Source: Helianthus annuus
Lineage: Eukaryota; Streptophyta; Magnoliopsida; Asterales; Asteraceae
Length of the DNA: 64,000 nt
NCBI RefSeq assembly: GCF_002127325.2
Contig: NC_035448.2
Coordinates: forward strand, 128,909,144 to 128,973,143
Direction of reading: 5' to 3'
Numbering within the stretch: the first letter of the stretch is position 1; each line of letters opens with the position of its first letter. A program made the translations under genes and the position numbers. The notes below the pieces were generated by a model. The model saw only the letters and a list, made by a program, of their open reading frames with translations, made no database searches and was not told the origin of the DNA. Positions 23,003 to 35,199 of this stretch are shown here, piece by piece.

Positions 23003-23577
23003 TGTCTAAAAAGAACAAGAAATCATGAGGGAAAACAAGTGAAATGGCATTGGGTAAGAATAGGATGTTACAATTACCGACAAAAAAGCATGGGTGACGG
23101 TCATTTGTTCGAACCACGAAGCAAACAAATGACACACAAAAGCTGAATCAAAGTAAATAGGTCTTCATAATGTATCGCGAAGACATGCTCGCCTATAAGT
23201 GGACACTCACCCCAAGAGTTCCTAGGTAAGAGTGACTGGTACGATACTGCGGATTTGTACGAAAACTCTAGCCTTAGACAGAAGACTCGGGGTACAGGCA
23301 CCCACCCTTCCAGTTTGCACGTGTTCACATTATTTAGACCCAAACTTTGATGAGATTTTGAAAACTTTGAAGGTTCAAAACCTAGTAATCAATCATCCTA
23401 GAACAGATGATTAGTTTTCAAAGCGGATTCGAAATTTGTATTCTCATTGTGGTTGTCACCTAAGGATAAGTGACGGTATTGTTTTAAAACTAAACACAAG
23501 ATAACTTCTGTTTGGATCCTAGGAAGGTTATAGACTAGGTCAAAGCATTACTAATAACCTAATTCCCTATAACCATT
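23003..23577 (-). other. Leader of X, copy 1
   Basis: Untranslated region between primer site and gag. The last 50 bases next to the primer site are homologous to D's leader (56595-56646) and form the stem listed at 23526-23574. Confidence 0.65.
23526..23574 (-). other. Leader stem next to primer site (X copy 1)
   Basis: Arms GGTTATAG (23526-23533) and CTATAACC (23567-23574), three bases from the primer site. D has AACTATAG and CTATAGTT at the same place: three base pairs changed on both sides. X copy 2 keeps the stem at 37636-37684. Confidence 0.7.
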
Positions 23578-23590
23578 GGCTCTGATACCA
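23578..23590 (-). other. Primer binding site of X, copy 1
   Basis: The minus strand reads TGGTATCAGAGCC, seven bases from LTR2. Confidence 0.92.
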
Positions 23591-23597
23591 ACTTTTC

Positions 23598-26500
23598 TGT
23601 CACACCCCGACCACGTAAAATAACAAATTGTGGCGGAAACGTCGGGGAGTGTCGTAACAGAATCATTGTTTCACAACCATGGATTAAATAATTTCGTTTT
23701 ATTGAATTATTGAACTCATTGTTTTATTACAAATCAGACAAATACAAATATTATCTTTCAAGTTTTAAAGTCACTAAGGCACGAGTCCATCCTATGTATA
23801 GCATACATCAACAATCATCACATAACAGCACCTGAAACATGTGTAAAAATAGGTACGTCAGCATAAAAATGCCTGTGAGATACATAGCTTTTATTATAAT
23901 AGGATCCATGACTTATAAGTTTAAAGAAAAAAATATTTAATCAAAACTAGTCATGAACCTTAAAATATTTTCTTTTATTAATCATACTAAAATTTATAAG
24001 AAATCAGGTGATATAACAGAATAACGCATAAATAAATAATTAAGTAAAATGAGTTTATATAAAATATGTTGTTTGTAAAACAACATTTTGATAAAAAGGT
24101 TTGTAATATATATAAAAATATACTTTGGTTTTAAGAAAGTCGAATAAATAATATATTAAAATATATTTCAGTTCTAAAATCGTTAAACAAATAGTATATT
24201 AAATATACTTTAGTCGTCAAATAATAATTTTCAGTAGTATATCAAAAGTATACTTTGGTTTTATAAATAACATATTAAACTATGCTTTGGTTTTATAAAT
24301 AACATATTAAACTATGCTTTGGTTTTATAAATAACATATTAAACTATGCTTTGGTTTTATAAATAACATATTAAACTATGTTTTGGTTTTATAAATAACA
24401 TATTAAACTATGTTTTGGTTTTATAAATAACATATTAAACTATGTTTTGGTTTTTATAAATAACATATCAAACTATGTTTTAAATTAACAAAATATATGT
24501 TGGTTTTGTACAATATCACACATGAGAGCATATTAAACTATACTTTTGGGAGTATAACAAAATATACAATAAAAATGTGATTTAAGAATTCATTCAGACC
24601 TGAGTGTATCAAAATACACATTTGAGACTATAGAAATACCACAAAGGCAATCCCTATTTGGATAAAATATCGGTTTCTAACATTCAATGACAACAGGAAT
24701 GGGGTGTCAAATCCTATAGCGCTATATCATACTACCAACCGGTCTGGTGAACATAAAATAAGTACTATCCAACAATTTAATTTTATAATCTTTGGAAAAA
24801 TTAGTGTTTAAACCATAATTAATCATTCAGTTTGTCAAAAGATAAGTACTAATACGTATAATAAATTATACTTTGAAATCATGAACAGAACAAATAGGTA
24901 CACATATTTCACCCAAAACATTTAAAAACAGTAAAAGAGGGGACTATGTACTCACTTGAGAGTGCTTAGAAGTCTTGAACAACTACCAAGCAAGCTAGAG
25001 GGATCACGGAAATCAAACGGCACCTAATATAGGTAACTACATTAATAAACCGGACCTAAATCGGAAGATCAGATAGGATGAGGTCTCCTAAACCAAATGA
25101 GTGTGGGAACTCATATGATATGGTTTAACAAAGCCTACATACTAAAACGAAACCTAACCTAAGTGCTTACGACCCATTACGACCCGTTTAGGTAGCTTAT
25201 GCTACTTTAACGCGTCGTTCGCGTAAAACGCGTTCGGATCGCCTAACTAGTCCTATGACAAGTATTATATGCCTTAACATGTTTAATTATGTTGCATAAT
25301 CAGTTAAGTGACAAAAGTTTGGGTTACATATGCTTAAATATCAATTATGCATAAAAAGGGCGTTTTGGTCATTTACCTAAGGCATATAAACTACCTATCA
25401 TACAACTACTTAAACGAAGTGACCATAAGGTATAACCTCGGAAGGTTATTCCCTATACAACTATGGTCACAAAACATGTTTGGTCGGATCCTAATGATCG
25501 ACCAAACAGGCCTAGTTCGAAAGTCTAAGCGGTTGTTTAGACCGCTTGACTTACGACTCTACATAAGCACTAAACCTAAAGTGATGAGCTAAACATGTTA
25601 AAACATGTTTAACGAAGTTAGAAAACAGGTTTGATATCAAAACAAACGGTTTTGATACCCAAGAATAGTTTGGTTACAAAATACGCTTAAATACGCATTT
25701 TGGCCGAAACTATGACTCGTCACTACACCTAATCAACGTGGTAATCAGTAGGTATAGTCACTAAGGACTATAACCATCGTGATTTCGCTCACGTTGCGAA
25801 GTTCAAACGAACTTCGTGTTGACCATAAACTGGTCAATGCAGAAAGCCAAACATAGTTTGACTTTCGTGCTAAAAACGCGTAAAAGAACAAAAGAACACT
25901 TACAAAAGGTCCAAGAATTGAGGTTTGATCTAATTATTCTCAGGTATGAAGTGATAACACTCAAACTTAGAGAACAAATCAGATCAAGTGTGGGTTTTGA
26001 GAGAAATGGGATGGGGTATATATAGTGTTCTTGCAACCATTAAGATCGTTTATTGAAAACCGGGTTTCAATCTGAGCCGTACACATCATACCCACTGATT
26101 TGTGAAACCATGGGAACCCAAAACCAGTCCATAGGAACCTTAAAACCATTTGCCAAGAGGGAAACAGCTGGAACAAGCTGGAAATGAAATATGCTGATCT
26201 GGGACATCGATACAGACCGCATCAGCATTCCCATACGGTCCGCATGGACCTTGCAGATCAGCTACTTTCACATATTGGCAAAACAGGCCCCTATGCTCCA
26301 AACTTGATATTTGATGCATTTTTGACACGTTTAAGCCCCGTTAACCCCATTTCAAAGCTCTAAAATGAAGTTAAAGTATAAGGAACTTGAAACATTCTCA
26401 AAAACATCTCGGATGCCGGTTCGTTTGGTCGTACGGTTGCGTTATTCGGGTAATTACGACGGAAGTCGTAACGGACGCAAAAACAATCCAAATTAAGCGA

Positions 26501-27097
26501 TAAATAGAATTTTATCATACCAATCACTAAAATAAAATATTTTAATGATTACATAAATTTTTGGATGTCCGGATATATTCAGAACGTAAGATATGCGCGA
26601 AAATGCAAACTTATGCACTTTTTGACGATTTTAGTCCCTGAATGACCAAAAAGTTTATTTTAGCATACCGAACACCTCAAAGACTATTTCTAAGCTATGT
26701 AAAGGATATTTATGGTATGTTTAACTTATGATCAAGTTCCGAAATGTTTGTTACCACACGAATCGGCATACTTTCGCAATTTGACACAAATAGTCCCTGC
26801 GATCGAATAAACTTGATTTCAACGCACCAAACTATCCAAAACTTATTTATAAGTTATGTAAAGGTTATTTAAGGTATGTTTAGCCTATGTCACTATTCCG
26901 GAGTGTTTGTCGCGTTAAACTGACTACGTTTACGCATCAGTTCGCGTATAACTTTCCAGAAAGTGATTTAGAGCTCGAAATCGAACAAGAATTGATATGT
27001 GCAAACGATACACATATTAATACAAATCCCAAGTATGAAATACATTATTTCATTGGTTTGGTATTTGTTTGATGGTTGAAGTGACACAGGTGTCACA
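23598..27097 (-). repeat. X LTR2 (complete, 3500 bp), shared by two units
   Basis: On the minus strand it starts TGTGACACC and ends GTGTGACA. A primer site lies on its left and a polypurine tract on its right, so it serves both neighbouring internal regions. A TATATATA box (26017-26024, minus) lies downstream of an imperfect CATACGGTCCGCATGG dyad at about 26205-26250. Frames such as 25347-25592 have no recognisable content. Confidence 0.9.
24254..24482. repeat. 32-bp minisatellite in X LTR2
   Basis: About seven copies of the same 32-bp unit as in LTR1, more regular here (three copies ending GCTTTGG, then GTTTTGG copies). Confidence 0.87.
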
Positions 27098-27133
27098 GTC
27101 TCCCCTACTTTAGGAAATTTCGTCCCGAAATTT
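27098..27133 (-). other. Polypurine tract and preceding hairpin of X
   Basis: The minus strand reads TAAAGTAGGGGAGAC against LTR2 (27098-27112). Just before it AAATTTCG and CGAAATTT (27115-27133) form a perfect hairpin. Both match element D (51045-51080). Confidence 0.78.
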
Positions 27134-28472
27134 AATTTTAGAGGAAACTTGTGAAGACAACTGTGATGGTTTCGCTTTAGAAAGAATCCCTCGAACTCTA
27201 AGTAAAACTCTGGGCCATGTTTGGATTCTTAGTGAAATTGTCAACTATCAAAGTGAAGTCCTTGTAGTAACAAAACATGGAGTTTCGAACTATGGACAGA
27301 AGAACGTTTCTTATGAAGACTTATCATAGGAAACTTGTGTATGCTCGAAATCAGAGTCGGAGGGTGTAAGATAAAATGACATTGGTCAAGGTTCAGGACT
27401 TCTAGTAACTTAAATAACGCTACGTTCGCAATGTAATAAGGAACACTTATATATATGAAGTACCAACGGCGTATCCACCAAGCCCTTTCTACATTGTTCC
27501 CGTTTCGTTATTCTCATCACTATGGGTCTTAACACGTGACAAAACTTGCTGTGTTTTCTGTGCACTGAATTCCATAATTATGTATGCATCCATAATTACG
27601 TAATTCCTTGCACAGTCCGCATAGTTCATTTCGTAATGCGTAGGGGAAAAATCAATTGAATAAACATGAAGCGACTTGACTAGACCACCACAGGATCTTT
27701 TTAACTAGATCAACGAACGATCTTTTTAACTGGATCAACACATGATCTTCTTAACTAGACCGTCGTACGATCTCCTTAAATAGACCACTTAAGGGATCTT
27801 TTCAATTATATCATCACATGATATTCCTAACCAGATTTTTGAATCAATCTGTTTAACTAGACCACTCAAGGGGGTCCAATTATAGAATAGTACTTCATAA
27901 CCCAAGGGACTTAACTACAACGTAGAAGTCCATTAAGGATTTAAGATAGCACCTTTGGATATCCTACTATGAATCTCTCATATGAGATATGGAAGATTCT
28001 ATGAGGATTTGGATAATGAATATTCAGATCACACAAAAACACAAGACATAAAAGAAATCACATAAGCACATAATCACATAATTGTTTAACTAAATCTTCA
28101 TTTTGTTAATTTTCTTGTTAATTGAGCACACGAGTATTTAAAGCATACCAGGAATTCAATCAGTGGATTCCATTTGGCACTTTAAACATCTTCAAGAATC
28201 TAACTATGAAGATAGGAAGATCTTAACAGGAATTCATCTTTGTTTCTTAAAAAGAAACGAGTATTTAAGATTTTTGGGGAGATCACAAGTGCTCCTAAAA
28301 ATGACAGAACCACACGAGTAGTTTGTCTTGGTGTCGGCATCATAGGGTTGTATTAAACATACACACAATCATATCAGCTTCGTAAAATAAAAATTGAAAC
28401 AACAAATTTTATTTATATAACAACTGAGTCGATTCAAACATCAAAAGATAACAACCAAGGAATTTCAAAAGA
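27134..28472 (-). other. X internal 2: 3' untranslated part
   Basis: No coding frame. Part of it (27387-27918 and 28354-28472) matches internal 1 and includes the stem-loop array at about 27682-27876. A stretch of about 435 bp (about 27918-28353) is absent from internal 1 at 21729. I see no clear terminal inverted repeats or target duplication around it, so it may be an insertion here or a deletion there. Confidence 0.6.
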
Positions 28473-29436
28473 CTAATTGTTCACTGCTGCATCGTTGTTC
28501 GCATTTGCCTCGTTTATGTTAAACACTCGTCCACGCGCTGGATTTGCGTTAACAAGTCTTGGGCAATTGTTGCGATAGTGAGTGAGGTCACCACAATTAT
28601 AACACGACCCAGGTGGAAACCGTGCTTGAACAGCAGCAGGATTGGCAGCAGCTTGGTTTTGGTTGGCATAACGGCAGGTGTTGATCAAATGTCCCAATCG
28701 CCCACAGTAGGTACATTTGTGACACTGCACTTGCTCCAGGTGATGACGGTTGCATTTGTTGCACAAAGGTGCGGTACCAACATAATTTTGCCTTTTACGA
28801 TGTTGTGCTGGCTGGTTTGGTGCAACCTGATCGTTCTGAGCAGTTATGGCACAATTTTGAGAAGCCTTGCGCTTCTTCTTCTTGAGTGTCTCGGCCTGTT
28901 TTTCCTTTGGTTCATCTTGAGCAGTCTTGTCAGATGGTCTTGGGTCGCCCTTTCGAGAAAGCTTACCCTTCCTGATATGGGATTCAGTCAGGGTGGCAGA
29001 CAATTCAATGGTCTGTCTGAGAGTAGTAGGGTTGCTGCCAGTAACGATATCCTAAACTAAGTCAGGAAGACCATCAATGTACTTTTCAATCGCCTTCTCC
29101 ACAGGCGTAACCATAGCAGGACATAACAGGCTCAGCTCCTCGTAACGGTTAGTATAGGCTCGATGTTCACCACTATCTTGCTTTAAATCGTCGAATTCCC
29201 TTTCCAATGCTCTAAGCTCATGACGAGGACAGAACTCCTTCATCATTAGAGCTCGAAGCTCCTCCCAAGTTTGAGCTAGTGCCACATGGACACCCCTATC
29301 ACGCATCACCCCGTTCCACCATGTAAGAGCGCGCTTCTCAAACACGCTAGATGCAAACTCAACTTTACGCTCATTCGGACGTTGCACATGCCTGAATGTG
29401 CTCTCCAAACTTTCAAACCATTGCAGGAGCGCGGTT
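28473..29436 (-). pseudogene. gag: Gag of X, copy 2, C-terminal part
   Basis: Continues the Gag begun at 36915-37113 across element E. It contains the gag core (WFESLESTFRHVQ, KRALTWWNG) and the zinc knuckles CHKCTYCGRLGHLINTC and CYNCGDLTHYRNNC, ending at 28473. It is better preserved than copy 1: the visible nonsense is the TAG at about 29052, which copy 1 shares. Confidence 0.87.
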
Positions 29437-31152
29437 TGTAACAACCCTCACAAAAAAAAAAATTAATATTTAGTATGATAATTATGCAATAAGGAAACCC
29501 TAATTAAGTTTAGTATGATTAATTAATCAGTTAATCAATATTAATTAAGCTAACAAGATTAATTAAGCTAAGTAAGGTCTATTAAAAATAGATATATATG
29601 AGGTCGTATAAGAACGTTTAAAATTAATAATAAAATATATTATTTTTTTTCCTTACTCCGTTTTTAATGAAACTTAGGTTAAAACGTAGATAAAAATATG
29701 CTCGTTCTAAAGACATATTCGTCGTTTTATAAAACGTTATATTTTAAAAGTTATACAAGAAAAACGAGTTAAGCAGCTGAAATAAAATAACTAAGCTAGC
29801 TAGCTAGCACATCAAGCTAGCTAGCAAGCACGTCACTTGAATCCCACATCGAACAGAAAAGGAATTGAGCTGCCTGCTTGCTTGCTATAAATAAGAAGCT
29901 TAGGATTCATTTTTCTTTGCTCATTTCTCTTCTTCTTCTCTCTATACGTTGGTGTTCTAACCAATAATCACTCAATCGCTATTACGATTCATTTTCCGAG
30001 TGATCAATATATCCAAGGAATGCCTAAGTGCCGCCCACATTGGGTTATGCTTTGTCGTTTTTCGGTAATCCGATAAATGAGTTGAAGCATTGTACTTTGT
30101 CGTTGTCGATAATTCGATAATGAGTTGAAGTACTATACTTTGTCGTTTGTCATTTTGATAAATGAGTTGAAGTATTGCACTTGGTCATTCATTGTGAGAA
30201 TTTGATCTCGGGAAATTATCGTAACTGCTGTATTGATCATTAACCCGGTTTTTGTGAAATTCGTTAAGGTTCGAATCTCATGACTACCGTTAAGGTTTGA
30301 TTTGGGTTTTACACCAATACGTCTTCTATTCTGTTAAACCACCAAAAACACTCCCAACTACACCCTTACAATCAAACAAACTATTAAATCATCAGAAGAT
30401 CCAGAATAATAAATGCCTAATTATCGAAAGAAGTAGAATCAAGAAGTTTGTTAATTCAATCCTGCATGCTGAATTGTGAGTCATTCTCTTTTTATCAACT
30501 ATTTTACAATACTCCAAATCATTTTTCAGAGTTATAATTACAGTGATTAAGTTTATGTAATCACCAAATTACAGCCGGTATGTGGGGTATTGTGCACAGT
30601 ATTGTTATTATTGTTTCCTTCACATTAGGTGGGCGAGCCTAATTGTGACATACGTCACTCATTGGGACAGCCAATGGTGATATGACCACAGTCACAGAGC
30701 TGGTCTGTGACAAATACCTATTCTTGAAATGTTGGTTGATAATAAACATATGTAAAAACTCTTAATACTGTAAATTATAACAAATGTGTCATTTCAGTAA
30801 AATGAATGAACTCACTCAGTATTTCCCGCTGACAAAATCTTTTTAAAACGCGTTTCAGGTAATTACAGTAGATTGGAGTAAGGATTGGATCCGGCACTAA
30901 AAGACTTCAAGAAGTGGCTTATTTTATTAATTAAATCAACTTAAGAAATATTGTTTTCATTAAAAGCTACCTTTGTAAAACATGGAATTTATTCCATCTA
31001 TTTAAATAAAAATCCGGTGTTTCTAAACTCTGATATTTTCCTAACTCACGGTCCTGATGAAATTTCCGCTGCAATATTTTTAAAATAATCACCGGTACCA
31101 CTGGACTGCTCACGGCACCGATTCCGGCTAGATGGGGTCGGGGGTCGTGACA
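29437..31152 (+). repeat. 5' LTR of E
   Basis: 1716 bp, TGTAACAACCC to GTCGTGACA. I find about eight substitutions or small indels against 35200-36914, so insertion is fairly recent. Confidence 0.93.
29790..29893 (+). promoter_or_regulatory. LTR promoter of E: GCTAGCTAGC dyads and TATA box
   Basis: Two self-complementary CTAGCTAGC blocks (about 29804-29826) lie upstream of TATAAATA (29886-29893). The 3' LTR has the same layout near 35567-35656. Position mirrors the dyads of A, C, D and F. Confidence 0.6.
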
Positions 31153-31157
31153 GAAGG

Positions 31158-31170
31158 TGGTATCAGAGCT
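31158..31170 (+). other. Primer binding site of E
   Basis: TGGTATCAGAGCT, five bases after the LTR, identical to the site in A. Confidence 0.9.
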
Positions 31171-31192
31171 AAGCCACTACTTTAAGCCTATA

Positions 31193-31214
31193 AAGTGTTG
31201 TGATAACAATACTT
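31193..31214 (+). other. Leader hairpin of E
   Basis: AAGTGTTGT (31193-31201) pairs with ACAATACTT (31206-31214) with one G-U pair and a GATA loop. It corresponds to the hairpin of A at 44213-44240. Confidence 0.65.
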
Positions 31215-34200
31215 AAGCTTAAATAAAAGAGTTAGGAGATTGCTATTAACTTAACTGGTAGCACATCTGATAGCATTTAGACTTGCACATAAGAAAAGAT
31301 GCCTTAGTATAAGCTAAGCCACTTGTTTACGCAAATAGGTATTATAATAATACCTAAGCTTAAAAGGAAATTTAGAAACTTAATATTAGCTGATAACACT
31401 CTGAATGATATTTAGACCCGAACATAAGAATTTTGTCCTAATATAAATTTCAAGATAAAATTTCTTATATAAGTATAAATAAGTATAATTGGTATTTCGT
31501 AAGAATAACGACTAGCAGGCAATAGCATTTAATTGCTATTTATTCTTGTTTATTGATATTACGTGGTCTAGAATAAGATATGTTATGGGAATACAAATTT
31601 TCTTGATTCTGGATAAAAGTCCTAATAAAAGAGACACTTTTAAAAATTTTGAAAAGATACTATTTATGGGAAATAGAAAATTTTCTCCGGCAAAACTGGG
31701 TATAGAGTAGCAGACTCTCCAGCTTGTCCGGATATACTGAGATTACCTCTCCGGCGCGAACCGGGTAAGATGGGGTATATAAAATGTCAAACAAGTGACA
31801 AGATTCCCTAAATAAGTATCATGGACTAATATCAGACTTGTTTTTGAAAATAAAGAATCTGTTAAATACATTAACCTTATAAAGGATATGTATATTACAG
31901 CATGTGAAATATATGATTATATAGATATGTGTATCTATAAGAAATTTCAAAAGCCATAACAATTGATAATTAAGAATAAAGCACAAGTATATGTGTCAAT
32001 AATAAGAATCTCTATATCGATATCAAACATTATTTTGTTTAATCATCTACCTCGTAACTCGAGCAACAATAATAAATGGAAACCCATTAAGTTGGGACAC
32101 CATCAAAAATATAAAAATTACCAATACGTTACCATAAATTATTAACGCCATAAATTATGAACGCAAATAAAGTTGTGCTAATACACAAGAAAACACATGA
32201 ACCTTAAATTATACGTCCACAAAGGTCAAAGTATATCACATACAAAGACCTTTGGAAAATATAAATTAGGCACGATGACACCAATACTAATTCTGTTAGT
32301 AGAAAACTACTAATCCAAAAAGAAGCACTTTGCCATATGATCCTACAACCGACATAAATCTCGCTGAGGTACGTTGTAACAAGATTTCACAATTATCGGT
32401 GCACAGTATAATCAGAGTCATAATTATCATCACTACAAAAGGAGTCATATACCTTTGCAAATTCCCTATTTTATTTTATTCAACATTCCCTGGTAATGTC
32501 ACTTAACACGAAATTCCAGCTGAAGTTTTTATATTTCTTTTCGTTGAAATTCTGACTTTTACATATAAAAAGTTGACTTTCGCATTTCTACTTCCTCTAA
32601 TAATCGTCATATCATGAAGATTTCTTTCATAATAGCAAATATTGATCCATTTTGTTTCTTGGTAAATCCACACGATACACATGCACTATTTGTTGCATGT
32701 GGTTCATTTGAGTTATAAGACCCTAGGAAGGCATCCTTTCAATTTGTTTTATCAAAAGTTCAAATATCGTTCCGCTATACTTGATCTTTGCATTATAAAC
32801 CGCGTTTTTACAAAGCAATGACTCTTTTCAATGAATTTATTGAAAAACTCGATTTTCTTTTGAAAGGGATACATGGTTTCTTTGTGATCATGTTTGAACT
32901 TTCTTATTAAAACTCGTTTTATCCAAACCCAGTTAACTTGCTCGCAATACGTACTCAATTCAAAGTCCCATATGATGGATTGAAACCATCATATTCAAAA
33001 TAGTCCTAACAAGCACTTCAATTCTCTTAAACCATAACATGCTTGTTTAGTCTTCGAATTCATCAAATCATCTCTTTGATCACGAGCACTTTGTAACGAC
33101 ATTTTTACAAAAAAATTGAAGATTGCGCTAATCTAGGATTTAATTATTTAGTTATCTATATTGAATTCACTTTGTTAATTTATTTTATAAAAGCAATCTT
33201 AACACAACTATGTGCTAAAATAATGATCCACCATTTCATGTCCTAAATTCCGTAGTCCTTACAACCAATCGAGCCTTTCGTGATATTTCTTACCTTATCA
33301 TCATTAATCGAAAAACATTGTATAAACTTAATTGATTATATATAGAAACTTACAATATAGTATTTCTGTAATTAAAATTTTGTTAAAACCATTAAGGTAA
33401 AGAAATTATATTTTTACGTATAAAATTTTGTTTAAAGTATATTCTCATTTAAGTTTATGCATTTATTATTGACAATTAATATCAATTTTATTATTAGTAA
33501 TATTATTGGTATTATTATTTTCAGATACTAGGATTATTGTCAAGGACAGGTATTGAATAGTCTAGCCTTAGTTAGGCATGGACTGGCCACCTATGCTTAA
33601 ACAAGGCAGCACTAACCAATATCCGCCGTGATAATGACTAATTAATTAAGTCATCATACTTATTTAGTAAATTTTAATTATATATAAAAATATTTTACTT
33701 TGTACTAAAAAGAGAAGACATATTTTTATACCAGAATTAGAGGGACGAATAAAATTATACAAATAATTATGTATCACATATTTTGTGATAACTATGTACT
33801 ATAACACTCTAGCAAGAAAATAACCATATAAGAATAATATAGTAGTCAGCGACTACATTGGGTTAGAAGAACATTATAATATATAAAGAATAGTCACCAC
33901 AACATTTGTAACTACATTTTACAACGCTATATGGTTTCAAAATAAAAATAAGTAATCACATAGAATTGACCCAGTGTTATATAAAATATTTTACAAATAC
34001 TTTTACCCCTTTTATTCACAACTTTCATTTAAAAGTTATAAATAATAGTGATTCTTTTACAAAATCATAATACTAAAATATTTTGTAAATGTAATAACTT
34101 CACTACAGTATTTTGTAATCTATATTACATAATAAATATAAGTTATTTTACATAGTATAATAAATACTAAAATAATATTTATTTGAAAGTAATAACCATT

Positions 34201-35161
34201 TACATATAATAAAAATGCGAAACAAATAATATATATTACATTAACTTTACAAATATAATATAATGGTTAGTCATGTCAAAACAACTTATTTTTTTTATTA
34301 TATTTTCATCTCTAGGACATAGCATATAGTCACTAATATTATCACATTATTTCACCATTTAAAACAATTTGGAACTCTAATACACTAACTCTATTGTCCT
34401 TTGGTGTATCTTTGCAATTAACTCATCTCAACACATAGAATTTCTCATATCATAATTTACTGTTTGACAAATCATTTTTCATGCTTTTGAACCCGTCAAT
34501 TCTAAGTCTTCCTTAGGTACCAATCAAGGTAAGTTTTCTTCTGACAAAGAATTTTACTAATTCCAAAAAGTTCTTCACATTCATTTTAAGAATCTATAGA
34601 TCATATATCTTTTGGCTTGAGCCCAATCACCTTGAAAAACTATACCATTTCATCTCATTCGTTTAAACATTTCATCTTTTGAAATATCCAAATTCGCTTC
34701 CTTGAAACTCTCGATTTCGAACAACGGTGAATTTGTTCGATCATCATTGAATTCTTTCAATCATTACAAACACTTTGTAGCATCCGAATAGAGCTGTAGC
34801 CTGTGTTAAATCCTATTCATAAGTCATTCGTTGGATTTGTCATATTCTTGGTACAATTATATACTCAGATTACGATACACTAAATTCTATTACCATTTAA
34901 GTAAACGATATTGATTTTTGGATAATCATTAACAAATTATTTTCCATATTTCCATTCACAAATAGATATTTATCAATTCAGAATCTCCCTCAAATTGATC
35001 AAAGTAAGTTCATTTCGGATATTAAATCCAATTGTTTCTATAAATCATTTTTATTTTTAAAAATGCTCATACCCCTCAAAATATCTTTTGATTCCATTCC
35101 ACGCTACATTATTCCTCTTAATTAAAAGAAGAAACATAACCCCAAGAAAATATCATAGTTC
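31215..35161 (+). other. Non-coding internal region of E
   Basis: AT-rich, stops in all frames. The start (about 31195-31445) contains a diverged tandem duplication: ACTTAAGCTTAAA... followed about 140 bp later by ACCTAAGCTTAAA..., both leading to a GATAGCATTTAGAC / GATATTTAGACCC segment and a CCTAATATAA / CCTTAGTATAA end. Around 33530-33660 is a less AT-rich stretch I cannot identify. I see no gag, protease or RT motif anywhere. Confidence 0.6.
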
Positions 35162-35199
35162 AAATCTCGAGGACGAGATTTATATTAAGGTGGGGAGGA
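35162..35199 (+). other. Pre-tract hairpin and polypurine tract of E
   Basis: AAATCTCG/CGAGATTT hairpin (35162-35181), then AAGGTGGGGAGGA (35187-35199) directly before the 3' LTR. Same as A and A'. Confidence 0.85.

Noticed and set aside
31963..32145. Short ORFs in the internal region of E
   Set aside because: 60-68 codons in AT-rich DNA, no motif, and no match to gag or pol of A that I can see.
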